NCBI RefSeq assembly: GCF_031755915.1
Contig: NC_083386.1
Span: 9,920,001-9,984,000, forward strand
DNA: 64,000 bases
DNA from: Ziziphus jujuba
Lineage: Eukaryota; Streptophyta; Magnoliopsida; Rosales; Rhamnaceae
Direction: 5' to 3'
Shown here: in pieces, positions 17,041 to 27,264 of the stretch
Numbering within the stretch: position 1 is the first letter of the stretch
Layout: each line of letters begins with the position of its first letter
Notes under the pieces: generated by a model
Told to the model about the DNA's origin: nothing
Database searches by the model: none
The model's input: the letters and a program-made list of their open reading frames with translations, nothing else
Position numbers and translations under genes: made by a program

Positions 17041-17528
17041 GACGTAGGATAAATTCGAGAGAAAGCTCTTTTCAGATTTTAAAAACGACACATGGCATGC
17101 GCAAAGTGCTGACGAGTTGGAAGATGTAATGGCAGATGATGACATGTGGACGAATAACTACGAGTAATGATACCTTGGATGCCGACATGGAAATACATAT
17201 AGGTGTCCGGAATCGTGACATGCATGTGAACAAGTAGAAAACAAACACACGTCGGTAATGGACACGTGGTAGCGAACATGTGTGACAACGTCGAAGGCCT
17301 CATTGGGAGATACAGATATATGGTCGAGTAAGAAAATGGACACATGTTAGAAGTAGAACACATCATAGGCTTTCATGTCGTGACACGTGCTACTGCCATG
17401 GACAATACTGACAAGTGAACCGTTTAGGCACTCCCATTTCGCTCTCGCCACTATATAGGAATCGCTTTTGCTTTTTTTTCCTTTGGCGGTAATGTTTTAG
17501 TTTGCCAGGTTATCTCTTGTCTGCCTAT
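17041..17528 (+). promoter_or_regulatory. ACGT/ACATG-core-rich promoter-like segment, split by the gypsy insertion
   Basis: The segment is richer in G and C than its surroundings and repeats short elements such as GACACGTGG (17261-17269), ACACGTCGG, GACACGTGC (17382-17390), GACATGTGG and GACACATG. A TATA-like CTATATAGG lies at about 17451-17459. ACGT cores bind plant bZIP and bHLH factors. The LTR element starts 70 bases beyond the TATA-like box. A related segment follows the element (25781-25830 resembles 17294-17343, both with ATGGTCGAGTAAG). It may be a promoter of a lost gene or the U3 of another retroelement. Confidence 0.4.
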
Positions 17529-18151
17529 TGTCACGTTCCGTATGAAAATGGAGGAATCCTTTAGGCTTATCCAGAATATGCAAGACTCTTTTTTAGAATT
17601 CATGATAATTCAAGACAAATCTAGAGGGGTCCGGAAGATTCTAGAAGCTTCTAGGTAAGAGAATTCTAAAAAGTTATAGATGATTTAAAAGAAGGCTAGC
17701 CTAGATGACTCAAGAGACCTCTGGAAGGTTCTAGAATACTATAGAACAATCTAGGACTTATGTACCTTTCTAGAACATTCTAGTATTATGTAGTAAAATG
17801 GCTATCTAGAATAGTCCATAGAAATATCTAGGAGAATTATCTAAAAACTAATCTAGGATAGTGTCATGTGTAAAAGATTTAGAATGTTGTATCCTCGTAC
17901 TACGTGCCAAGCCCTCTATATAAAGGGGGTGAATCCTCATTTGTAAACAGAACGAAGAATCCACACATTCACTTGTAAAGCTCTCTTCTAAGCAATATAT
18001 ACTTTCATTCTCCCAAACTCTCTTTTGTGCTCTAGTCTTTTTTGCTTAGCTTTCACTTCTTGTGAGCAAAAAGCTTACCTAGTTGCAATAAAGGGTTGGA
18101 ATAGCAACTAAGGCCGTACGGCTTGAAGGGTAAACAAACAAGTTCGTGACA
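17529..18151 (+). repeat. Forward 5' LTR of the chromovirus (623 bp)
   Basis: It begins TGTCACG and ends GTGACA. A TATATAAA core promoter lies at about 17917-17924. Upstream of it are repeated TTCTAGAA motifs that form heat-shock elements. The U5 end GTTGGAATAGCAACTAAGG to GTTCGTGACA is shared with the other LTR copies. A tRNA-Met primer site, TGGTATCAGAGC, follows at 18154-18165. Confidence 0.95.
17634..17780 (+). promoter_or_regulatory. Heat-shock elements in the LTR U3 region
   Basis: Three perfect alternating arrays are visible: GAAGATTCTAGAAGCTTC at 17634-17651 (four nGAAn units), GAAGGTTCTAGAA at 17724-17736 (three units) and TTCTAGAACATTC at 17768-17780 (three units). Three or more alternating nGAAn units is the canonical HSF binding site. 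All lie upstream of the LTR TATA box. Related arrays survive in the inverted LTR (21967-21979) and the right LTR (25172-25184, 25311-25323). Confidence 0.75.
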
Positions 18152-18300
18152 AGTGGTATCAGAGCTTTGGTTAGAGCTAGCATCTAAAGCAACATGTTTT
18201 CATTAAAGGTTGTGGTTGAGGAGGCAAGGGGAAAGAGACCAGCCCCAATGCTGGAAGGAAAGAACGAGGGCATTCAAAGTCGAAGGATGTTCTCACTGCC

Positions 18301-19497
18301 ATGGAGACCAAGGTGGTCAAGATAGAGTTGGCCATTGCCGACATGTTAGAGCGGCTTGATCGTGTGGAGCAAGGCATGGAGGAGCTCGATGGTCGTGTGG
18401 GTGATTAAGTGGGAGAGTTTAGAGGTACTATGCAAAGCACCAACGAGGCCAACATCGAGGCATGGCGTCATGAAAGCCAAGTTTTCCAAACAAACGTAAT
18501 TGAAACCTTGTCCCTCATGCAAGCTCAATTGGATAAGTTTAAGAAAAGCTTAAAGGAGACACGTGGGGATTGGGCATTATGCAAGCAAGCTGCAACTAGG
18601 GGCACCATTACAACTCAACAAGTAGTCTCTACTTCAAGGGTGGATGTTCCCAAGCCCAAGGAGTTTAGTGGAAAAAGAGATGGTAAGGAGTTAGACAACT
18701 ACATGTGGCATATGGAGCGGTACTTTGAGGACTTGGATTTTTAAGATGAGAAACAAAAGGTAAACACCGCAACCCTCTATCTTGCTAATCTTGCTGCAGT
18801 ATGGTGGCGTAGAAAGTATGAAGAAATAAAGAAAAGCACATGCGTAATCAACTCTTGGGAAGAATTAAAGAGTGAACTAAAGAAGCAATTCTATCCCGAG
18901 AATGTGGCAAATGATGCTAGAAAGCGCATGAAAGAGTTGAAGCATCAACAATTCATTTGTGAGTATGTGGAGCAATTCTCCGATCTAATACTTCAAATTC
19001 CCAACATGAGTGAAAAGGATCTCCTTTTCAACGTCATGGATGGATTACAACCATGGGCATGTCAAGAGCTTCAACGAAGGGGTGTACAAGACATCTTAAC
19101 TGCACTCACTACGGCCGAAACTCTTGTTGAATATAGGCGAGGTGAGTCTTCTAACCCCAAGCCTAAGAATAATTATACTAAAGGTGGGGGAGCCAAGTTC
19201 CATAAAACTCCCCAAAGTAAGGAGCATCAAAGAAGGCCACCATTACCTAGCAACGATTGGAAGAAAAGAGCCAAGCCCGAACTAAAGCCGAAGGAAAATT
19301 GCTTCTTGTGTGACGGTCCCCATTAGGCAAGAGATTGTCCAAAGAGGAAGTCATTAAGTGCCATGCTCGAAGACAAGGAAACTCAAAAGCGAACACAAAT
19401 GGGTTGTCTACAGCTCCTCAACTCATTGAAGGCTAGACCGATCCCAACTCACAATGCAAAGAACAACTCCCTTATGTACGTGGCGGCACGTATTAAT
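18301..19497 (+). pseudogene. Chromovirus gag, forward copy, broken
   Basis: Open pieces run 18409-18744 and 18904-19326 with stops between and after. The second piece has the retrotransposon gag core and the start of the zinc knuckle CFLCDGPH, interrupted by TAG at 19324-19326 where the family has Trp; the next bases encode ARDC, which completes the CCHC. The frame then continues to ARING, where the sequence jumps into an LTR end (19498). Gag would form the virus-like particle. Confidence 0.85.
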
Positions 19498-19556
19498 GGG
19501 TTGGAATAGAAACTAAGGCTGCATGGGTTGAAGGGTAAACAAACAAGTTCGTGACA
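19498..19556 (+). repeat. 59-bp forward LTR U5 terminus
   Basis: The segment TTGGAATAGAAACTAAGG to GTTCGTGACA matches the last ~59 bases of the forward LTR. It joins gag at a GGG shared by both partners and ends exactly at the CA terminus, followed by AAGG of the inverted pro segment. Confidence 0.9.
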
Positions 19557-21475
19557 AAGGGCCTCCCTCCATTACACACACCGTGTTGTAGTGAGGGAGT
19601 GGCACCTCATTGAATTGTCTAAAAAATTCCATGCCAAGCACGATGTTAAAGTCATCCATAGGAGCAATGGAGAAGTTGACTTTACTTTGCCAAGTACCGA
19701 GGTGTAACTCCACGTTACGAGCCATGCCATCTAGTGATTTAGCTTCAGCATTCACAGTCTTTAACCAACCTTGACCGTTGTCAAGTTTTAGGCTAAGCCT
19801 CATGGCCTCCTCCCTCTTTATGAAATTGTGAGATGCTCCGGTGTCCTGACTTGAGCATCCTTACCATTAATACGTGCCGCCACATACATAAGGGAGTTAT
19901 TTTTTGCATTGTGAGCTAGGATCGGTTTAACCTTCAATGCGTTGAGGAGTTGTAGACAACCCATTTGTGTTTGCTCTTGAGTTTCCCTCTCTTCGAGCAT
20001 GGCACTTAATGACTTCCTCTTTGAACAATCTCTTTTGCCCAATGGGGACCGTCACACAGGAAGCAATTTTCCTTCGGCTTTAGTTCGGGCTTGACTCCTT
20101 TCTTCCAATCGTTGCTAGGTAATCGTGGCCTTCTTTGATGCTCCTTACTTTGGGGAGTTTTATGAAACTTGGCTCCCCCACCTTTAGTATAATTATTCTT
20201 AGGCTTGGGGTTAGAAGACTCACCTCGCCTATATTCAACAAGAGTTTCGGCCGTAGTGAGTGCAGTCGAGATGTCTTGTACACCCCTTTGTTGAAGCTCT
20301 CGATATGCCCATGGTTGTAATCCATCCATGACGTTGAAAAGGAGATCCTTCTCACTTATGTTAGGAATTTGAAGTATTAGTTCGAAGAATTGCTCCAGAT
20401 ACTCACGAATGGATCGTTGATGCTTCAACTCTTTCATGCGCTTTCTAGCATCATTTGCCACATTCTCGGGATAGAATTGCTTCTTTAACTATTTAATTCT
20501 TTCCAAGAGTCGATTACACCCCTTCGTTGAAGCTCTCGACATGCCCATGGTTGTAATCCATCCATGACGTTGAAAAGGAGATCCTTCTCAGATCCTTCTC
20601 ACTTATGTTGGGAATTTGAAGTATTAGTTCGAAGAATTGCTCCAGATACTCTTTCATGCGCTTTCTAGCATCATTTGCCACATTCTCGGGATAGAATTGC
20701 TTCTTTAGTTCACTCTTTAATTCTTCCCAAGAATCGATTACGCATGTGCCTTTCTTTATTTCTTCATGCTTTTTACGCCACCATATTGCAGCAAGATTAG
20801 CAAGATAGAGGGTTGCGGTGTTTACCTTTTGTTTCTAATCTTGAAAATCCAAGGCCTCAAAGTACCGCTCCATATGCCATATGTAGTTGTCTAACTCCTT
20901 TAGTGGAAAAGCATCTCTTTTTCCACTAAACTCTTTGGGCTTGGGAACATCCACCCTTGAAGTAGAGACTACTTGTTGAGACTAAATGGTGCCCCTAGTT
21001 GCAGCTTGCTTGCATAATGCCCAATCCCCACCCCACGTGTCTCCTCTAAGCTTTTCTTAAACTCATCCAATTGAGCTTGCATGAGCAACAAGGTTTCAAT
21101 TACCTTTGTTTGGAAAGCTTGGCTTTCATTATGCCATGCCTCGGTGTTGGCCTCGTTGGTGCTTTGCATGGTACCTCTAAGCTCCCCCACTTGGTCATCA
21201 CCCACACGACCATCAAGCTCCTCCACACCTTGCTCCACACGATAAAGCCGCTCTAACATGTCGGCAACGGGCAACTCAATCTTGACCACCTTGGTTTCCA
21301 TGGCAGTGAGAACTTCCTTCGACTTTGAACGCCCTCGTCCTTTCCTTCCAGCATTGGGGCTAGTCTCTTTTCCCCCTTGCCCTCGTCCTTTCCTTTCAGC
21401 ATTGGGTCTTCATGTTGCTCTAGATGCTAGCTTTGATACCATTTGTCCTCGTCTAACCAAAGCTTTGATACCATT
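19557..21475 (-). pseudogene. Inverted chromovirus gag-pro block, broken
   Basis: On the minus strand, from the PBS (TGGTATCAAAGC, 21473-21462) inward: gag N-terminal part (21301-20969), gag core (20461-20006), zinc knuckle with CFLCDGPHWAK, then protease (about 19870-19557) with the DTGASHNF-type active site shifted out of frame by a small deletion near 19850. A ~230-bp direct duplication of gag (about 20280-20515 and 20520-20750) adds further disruption. The block ends at the pro/pol border, at CCTT on the minus strand. Confidence 0.88.
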
Positions 21476-22084
21476 TGTCACGAACTTGTTTGTTTACCCT
21501 TCAAACCGTGCGGCCTTAGTTGCTATTTATTGCAACTAAGTAAGCCTTTTGCTCACAAGAAGTGAAAGCTAAGCAAAGAGTACAAAAGAGAGTTTGGGAG
21601 AATGAAAGTAATAGCTTAGAAGAGAGTTTCATAATTGAATGTGTGGATTCTTCGTTCTGTTTACGAATGAGAACATTCTAGATCTTATATAGAGGACTTG
21701 GCACATAGTACGAGGATACAACATTCTAGATCTTATACACATGACACTATCCTAGATTAGTTTCTAGATAATTCTCCTAGATATTTCGATGGATTATTCT
21801 AGAAAGTCATTTTACTACATAATCCTAGAATGTTCTAAAAATGTACATAAGTCCTAGATTATTTGTTCTATAGTATTCTAGAACCTTTCAGAGGTCTCTT
21901 GAATCATCTAGAACCTTCTAGCCTTCTCTTGAATCATCTACAACTTTCTAGAATTCTCTTACTTGCTTCTAGAATGTTCTGGACCCCTCTAGATTTCTCT
22001 TGGATTATCATGAATTCTCAAGGAGAGTTTTGAATATTCCGGATAAGCCTCAAGGATTCCTCCATTTTCATGCGGAACGTGACA
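21476..22084 (-). repeat. Inverted LTR of the chromovirus (609 bp)
   Basis: On the plus strand it starts TGTCACGAAC and ends GGAACGTGACA, the exact reverse complement of the LTR termini. It retains the TTCTAGAA-type arrays and a TATATA core (about 21686-21693). It is joined directly to the forward pol sequence at CCTTGCATGG. Confidence 0.93.
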
Positions 22085-25013
22085 CCTTGCATGGTTCCGA
22101 CGATCGATGCACAAGTCGAGAACTTGCACAAGTCGAGAACTTCCAACCATCTCTCTCTTCCATACAACTCAAGAAAGGGATAAGGAAGGGAGATGCTGCA
22201 TTTCTTGCGACATTACGTAAGGAAAAAGAAGTTACTTCCAAGGAGCCACCAAAGGAGATTAGCCTTCCTTGAAGAGTTTAAAGATGTCATGCCACCTAAA
22301 CTACTTAAAAGACTTCCACCAATGAGGGAGGTGGATCATTGCATCGACTTGGAATCCGGTGCCAAACCACCCACAATGGCACCATATCGCATGTCTCCCC
22401 TGGAGCTAGAGGAGCTAAGGGGACAACTTAAAGAGCTTTTGGATGCCGGTTACATTCAACCGTCGAAAGCACCTTATGGAGCATCCGTTTTGTTCCAAAA
22501 GAAGCACGATGGTTCGTTAAGGCTATGCATCGACTATAGGGCACTTAACAAAGGCACCATCAAGAACAAATGCCTTACACCGTTGATAGCCGACTTATTT
22601 GATCAACTTGGAGGAGCCAGGTACTTTACTAAACTTGACTTAAGGTCAGGATACTATTAAGTTAGAATTGCAAAGGGTGATGAACCAAAGACTACATGCG
22701 TTACATGATATGGAGCATATGAATTCCTCGTTATGCCTTTTGGTCTCACCAATGCACCCGCCACATTTTGCACCCTCATGAATAAGATCTTTCATCCTTA
22801 CTTGAATAAGTTTGTGGTGGTCTACTTGGATGACATTGTCATCTATAGCAAGACACTTGAGGAGCACATCCACCACTTGCGAATTGTGTTCAAGGTTCTC
22901 AAGGGTAATGAGAGTTTTATGTGAAGAAAGAGAAGTGCTCATTTGCAACCAATGAAGTGTACTTTCTCGGCCACAAGATCAAGGATGGCAAGCTACACAT
23001 GGATGAATCCAAAGTGAGAGCCATTCAAGAATGGGATCCTCCTCCAACTAAGGTGAGTGAGCTACGATCTTTTCTTGGCCTTGTCAATTATTATACGAGG
23101 TTTATCAAGGGGTATTCCACCCTAGCCGTACCACTCACTGATCTACTAAAGAAGAACAAGACATGGAGTTGGTCCATCCAATGCCAACAAGCCTTTGAGA
23201 ATTTGAAGGAGGCCATTATGAAGGAACCTGTTTTGGCATTGCCCGATTGCTCTAAGCCATACGAGGTGCATACCGATGCTTCTGTCTTTGCCATAGGAGG
23301 CGTCTTGATGCAAAAGAGACATTCGATTGTATATGAAAGCCGCAAGCTCAATGATACCAAAAGGAGGTATACGGTCCAAGAGAAGGAGATGACCGCCATC
23401 ATCCATTGCTTGCGCACTTGGAGGTACTACTTGCTTGGGTCTAAGTTTGTGGTGAAGACCGATAATGTGGCCACAAGTTACTTTGAAACTCAAAAGAAGT
23501 TAAGCCCCAACAAGCTCGTTGGCAAGACTTTCTTGCCGAGTTTGATTACAAGTTCAAATACAAGCCCAGTATGGCCAACGTGGTTGCAGACGCATTGAGT
23601 AGGAAGGCCGAGTTAGCATCGATAACCAAATTCCAAGGGGAGCTGCTCAACTTGATAAAGGAAGGCATGGATCATGATGCTATAGCCAAATAACTTCTAC
23701 AACTTGCCATGGAGGGCAAGACTAGGTTTTGGATTGAAAATGGCCTTCTCTACACGAAAGGACGTCGCATCTATGTGCCAAGGTGGGATAATATAAGAAA
23801 GAACTTGATCAAGGAATGCTATGACACCAAATGGGCTGGCCACCCGGGGCAAAAGCATACAAGAGCTTTGTTGGAGACAAACTACTATTGGCCACAAATG
23901 AGGGATGACATAGAGATGTATGTGAAGACTTGCCTTATTTGTCAACAAGACAAGGTGAAGCAACGACATCCCACAGGTTTATTTGAGCCTTTACCACGCC
24001 CGAGAGACCATGGGAGAGCATCTCCATGGACTTCATCATTGGCTTACCTAAGTCCGAAGGATGTAGCACTATTATTGTGGTGGTTGATCAATTCTCCAAA
24101 TATGCTACATTCATTGCCGTATCAAAGGAATATCCAGCTAAGGAGACGGCATTACTATTTTTCAAGCACATGGTGAAGTATTAAGGATTACCCAGATCAA
24201 TTATAAGTGATCGAGATTCAAGGTTCACCGTGAGATTTCATCCACAGACTAATGGGCAAACCGAGCGAGCTAACGCTTTATTGGAGCTATATCTACGACA
24301 TTTTGTGAGTGCCAATCAACATGATTGGACAAAGCTGCTAGATGTTGCCCAATTCTCCTACAACCTGGAAATGAGCGAGTTCACCAATCGGAGTCCGTTT
24401 GAGCTAGCCACGGGACAACAACCACTCACGCCACAAACTCTTGTTACCAAATATGGAGGAAGGAGTCCCGCCGCATTCAAGGTTGCTAATACTTAGCATG
24501 AGCAAAGTGGACTCAACAAGGTTATGCCTTCATAAAGCAACCAAGAAAATGAAGAAGTGGGCCGACACAAAAAGAAGGCATGTGGAGTATCCAGTGGGAG
24601 ACTTGGTGTTCGTCAAAATCCTTCCATCCCAACACAAGTCTACCCGAGGGCTACATAAAGGCCTTGTTCACCGATACGAAGGACCATTTTCGATCATCAA
24701 GAAGGTGGGCAAGGTATCTTATAAGGTAGAGTTACCTCCAATACTCAAACTTCACCCAGGCTTCCATGTAAGTTACTTAAAGCCATACTACAAGGATGAG
24801 GAAGACCATACAAGAGCGGAGTCCAAGCAAGCACCAATAGGTGTATACAATACTTATGACAAGGATGTGGAGAGTATCTTAGCTGATCGAGTAGTTTTTG
24901 GAAGGGATAACCATCCAAGTCATGAGTACTTGGTGAAATGGAATGAACTACCCGATAGCGAAGCAAGTTGGGAACCTGCTGATGCACTTTGGCAATTTAA
25001 AGATCATATTTGA
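22085..25013 (+). pseudogene. Chromovirus pol (RT, RNase H, integrase, chromodomain), broken
   Basis: Pieces in order: RT (22287-22924) with [21 protein letters not shown] and the active site YLDDIVIYS; RNase H (about 23200-23500) with [13 protein letters not shown]; integrase HHCC zinc finger (about 23850-23960) with CLICQQDK; integrase core through about 24400 with HPQTNGQTERAN; C-terminal chromodomain (about 24864-25010) with EYLVKWNELP and SWEPAD. In-frame stops occur at about 22660, 22706, 22921, 24182 and 24496, plus frameshifts. A polypurine tract (AGGTGGGAGAGAG) precedes the right LTR. Confidence 0.92.
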
Positions 25014-25066
25014 AGGTTCAAGAAAGAAGACGCGACGAGGGCGTCGCGAGATTAGGTGGGAGAGAG

Positions 25067-25618
25067 TGTCACGTTTCGCATGAAAATGGAAGAATTCTTG
25101 AGGCTTATTCGGAATATTCAAGACTCTTCTTGAGAATTCATGATAATTCAAGACAAATTTAGAGGGGTTCGGAAGATTCTAGAAGCTTTTAATTAAGAGA
25201 ATTCTAGAAAGTTATAGATGATTCAAGAGAAGGCTAGAAGGTTCTCGATGACTCAAAAGACCTCTGAAAGGTTCTAGAATACTATAGAACAATCTAGGAC
25301 TTATGCACCTTTCAAGAACATTCTAAGATTATGTAGTAAGATGGCTTTCTAGAATAGTCCATAGAAATATCTAGGAGAATTATCTAGAAACTAATCTAGG
25401 ATAGTGTCATGTGTTCAAGATCCGCACCTCCGCACATTCACTTATAAAGCTCTCGTCTAAGCAATATACTTTCATTCTCCCAAAATCTCTTTTGTGCTCT
25501 AGTCTTCTTTGCTTAGCTTTCACTTCTTATGAGCAAAAGGCTTACTTAGTTGTAACAAAGGGTTGGAATAGCAACTAAGGTCGTACGGCTGGAAGGGTAA
25601 ACAAACAAGTTCGTGATA
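25067..25618 (+). repeat. Right LTR of the chromovirus (552 bp, core promoter deleted)
   Basis: It starts TGTCACGTTTCG and ends GTTCGTGATA. Compared with the left LTR it lacks about 70 bases that include the TATATAAA core, the two sides being joined near 25418. Two three-unit heat-shock arrays are kept. Confidence 0.93.
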
Positions 25619-25622
25619 CTAT

Positions 25623-27150
25623 GGATTCAGTAGCAGTTCGAAAAGTTTATTTAGGGATCTCCATTCTACGCTTATTTTTAACTCCCCGAAGCATTTTGTC
25701 TTTTATTATGCCTTTTCTTGTCTCCAGGTGCCTAGATATCCACTGTCAGCCTTTCTTCGTTTGATATGAGGACATCTATGACATGTCGGAGGCCCACCTA
25801 GAGATACGGAATGGTCGAGTAAGCAACTGACATGGACGTGTACTTTTTGATGGAGCGAGGAAGCTTAGACGTGGGCTCATGTTGAATCGTGGCCCATTAG
25901 ACAAAGCCTCGAACAGACCAAGAGCTATTTTTTATTTTTTATTTTTATTTTTAAGTGGCCCGAATTGGTGCACCCAAAACTACCAAAAAAGTTGTATAAA
26001 TCAATTAAAAATTAAAAATTAAATTACTAAGTAAAGATATTAAGAAAACTAATTTTAAGAAATATTAAAGCAGAGTTGAAAGGTATAGAAAACCTATATA
26101 ATGAATGTCCATTAAGATGTTTAATAGAAACAACAGATTATCTTCTTCTTTTTTTTTTTTTTTTTTTTTTTGGTGAAAGAAATCCAAAAGAAAAAAAAAA
26201 TGCAAACATCTTCAGAGACGTTAGAAATGCCTTGGGAGCAATGTGCGACCAGCTTTTTTCCCCCTTAAGCAGAAAAATAATAACAAAATATTTTTTACTC
26301 AAAGCAAAACTAAAATTAAAAAAATAATAATAATAAAGAATTGCTATGACTGCATAAAATTTTTAATACAAAAAATGGGATGGACTCAAAAAGGTTATCT
26401 TTGAAAACTTTTGGTATTCGTGATCCAAAAAAATTTGCAATGCCATGGTAGGAATTAGAATAATATGGCGAATGAACAACAATGCTGAAGTTTTGCCACA
26501 AAAACATTCACCTAAAATGCAAAATGTGTCAATAAAATAGCAGAAAATAGATGGAGAAGAATTCTACACCAAAAAAAATGCAATGTTAACAACACTTTAA
26601 AAAAGCAAAGAAGGCTTGGTCGATACAGAAGATGTTAGCCATAAAATTTTTAAATAACAGCGTGAGAACTGGCTTACTGAACTATCAGATTTTTAAATGA
26701 TTAAGAATATATCAAATATACTTGCGAATTCAATCTACTAAATCTACTTGTCAAATATATCAAATATGTTCATTCTCTACTAAGCGATCAGCTTTGCATT
26801 GCCCAAAACGATATAAAAAATGCAAGGATAACATATAAAACACAGAACATAACATATAAAACATAGAACAGAGAAGTAAAAAATAAGCGCCATTCATAAA
26901 ATCAATAAAAAATGTAGATCCATAAAATTCAAATCGCATACTACTAAAAATTCAAAACAATAAAAACTCAAAGAGTCAATCAAAAAGGCTATAAAAAGAC
27001 ACAAAAAACACACAAATTGCAACAATTCAAAAAATATATATATATGTAGAACTCAAAATACAACAATTTAAAAAAAAGAAAAAAATTCAACATAGACCAT
27101 TCATATAAATCAGAAAACTAAAGCAATAAATCATTCATATAAATCAGAAA
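25623..27150. other. Spacer: continuation of the interrupted promoter-like DNA, then AT-rich
   Basis: Bases 25623-25920 continue the GC-richer material that the gypsy element interrupts. The remainder is A-rich with T-runs (26149-26171). No gene is supported. Confidence 0.55.
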
Positions 27151-27229
27151 ACCAAAAGGAAGCAACAAGGACCACAAGAATAAAACTCAAAACACCAGTG
27201 TGCACACATAGAACACACACACACACACC

Positions 27230-27264
<35 letters not shown>

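Larger units (their letters stand above)
17529..25618 (+). mobile_element. Rearranged Ty3/gypsy chromovirus (forward LTR-gag, inverted pro-gag-LTR, forward pol-LTR)
   Basis: Outer LTRs start TGTCACG and end GTTCGTGACA (right copy GTTCGTGATA). CTAT flanks both ends (17525-17528, 25619-25622), probably a 4-bp target duplication. Order: forward LTR, PBS and gag to 19497; a 59-bp forward U5 end (19498-19556); inverted pro, gag, PBS and LTR (19557-22084); forward RT, RNase H, integrase and chromodomain (22085-25013); polypurine tract; LTR. The C-terminal chromodomain marks it as a chromovirus; such domains direct integration by reading histone marks. Multiple stops and frameshifts make it inactive. 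The forward and inverted gag copies are roughly 90% alike in protein, so they come from different members of one family. Confidence 0.93.

Noticed and set aside
17079..17366. 95-codon minus-strand frame
   Set aside because: Low-complexity text from the repeated ACATG/ACGTG motifs; no recognisable domain.
19557..22084. A simple nested insertion of a second gypsy element in reverse orientation
   Set aside because: A nested insertion would have reversed LTRs on both sides; the left border is instead a forward U5 terminus and the right flank is the pol continuation of the inverted pro.
25793..25830. Resemblance to 17294-17343 taken as LTRs of an outer element
   Set aside because: Only about 40 bases resemble each other, with no TG...CA ends, primer site or target duplication, so an outer LTR element is not supported.
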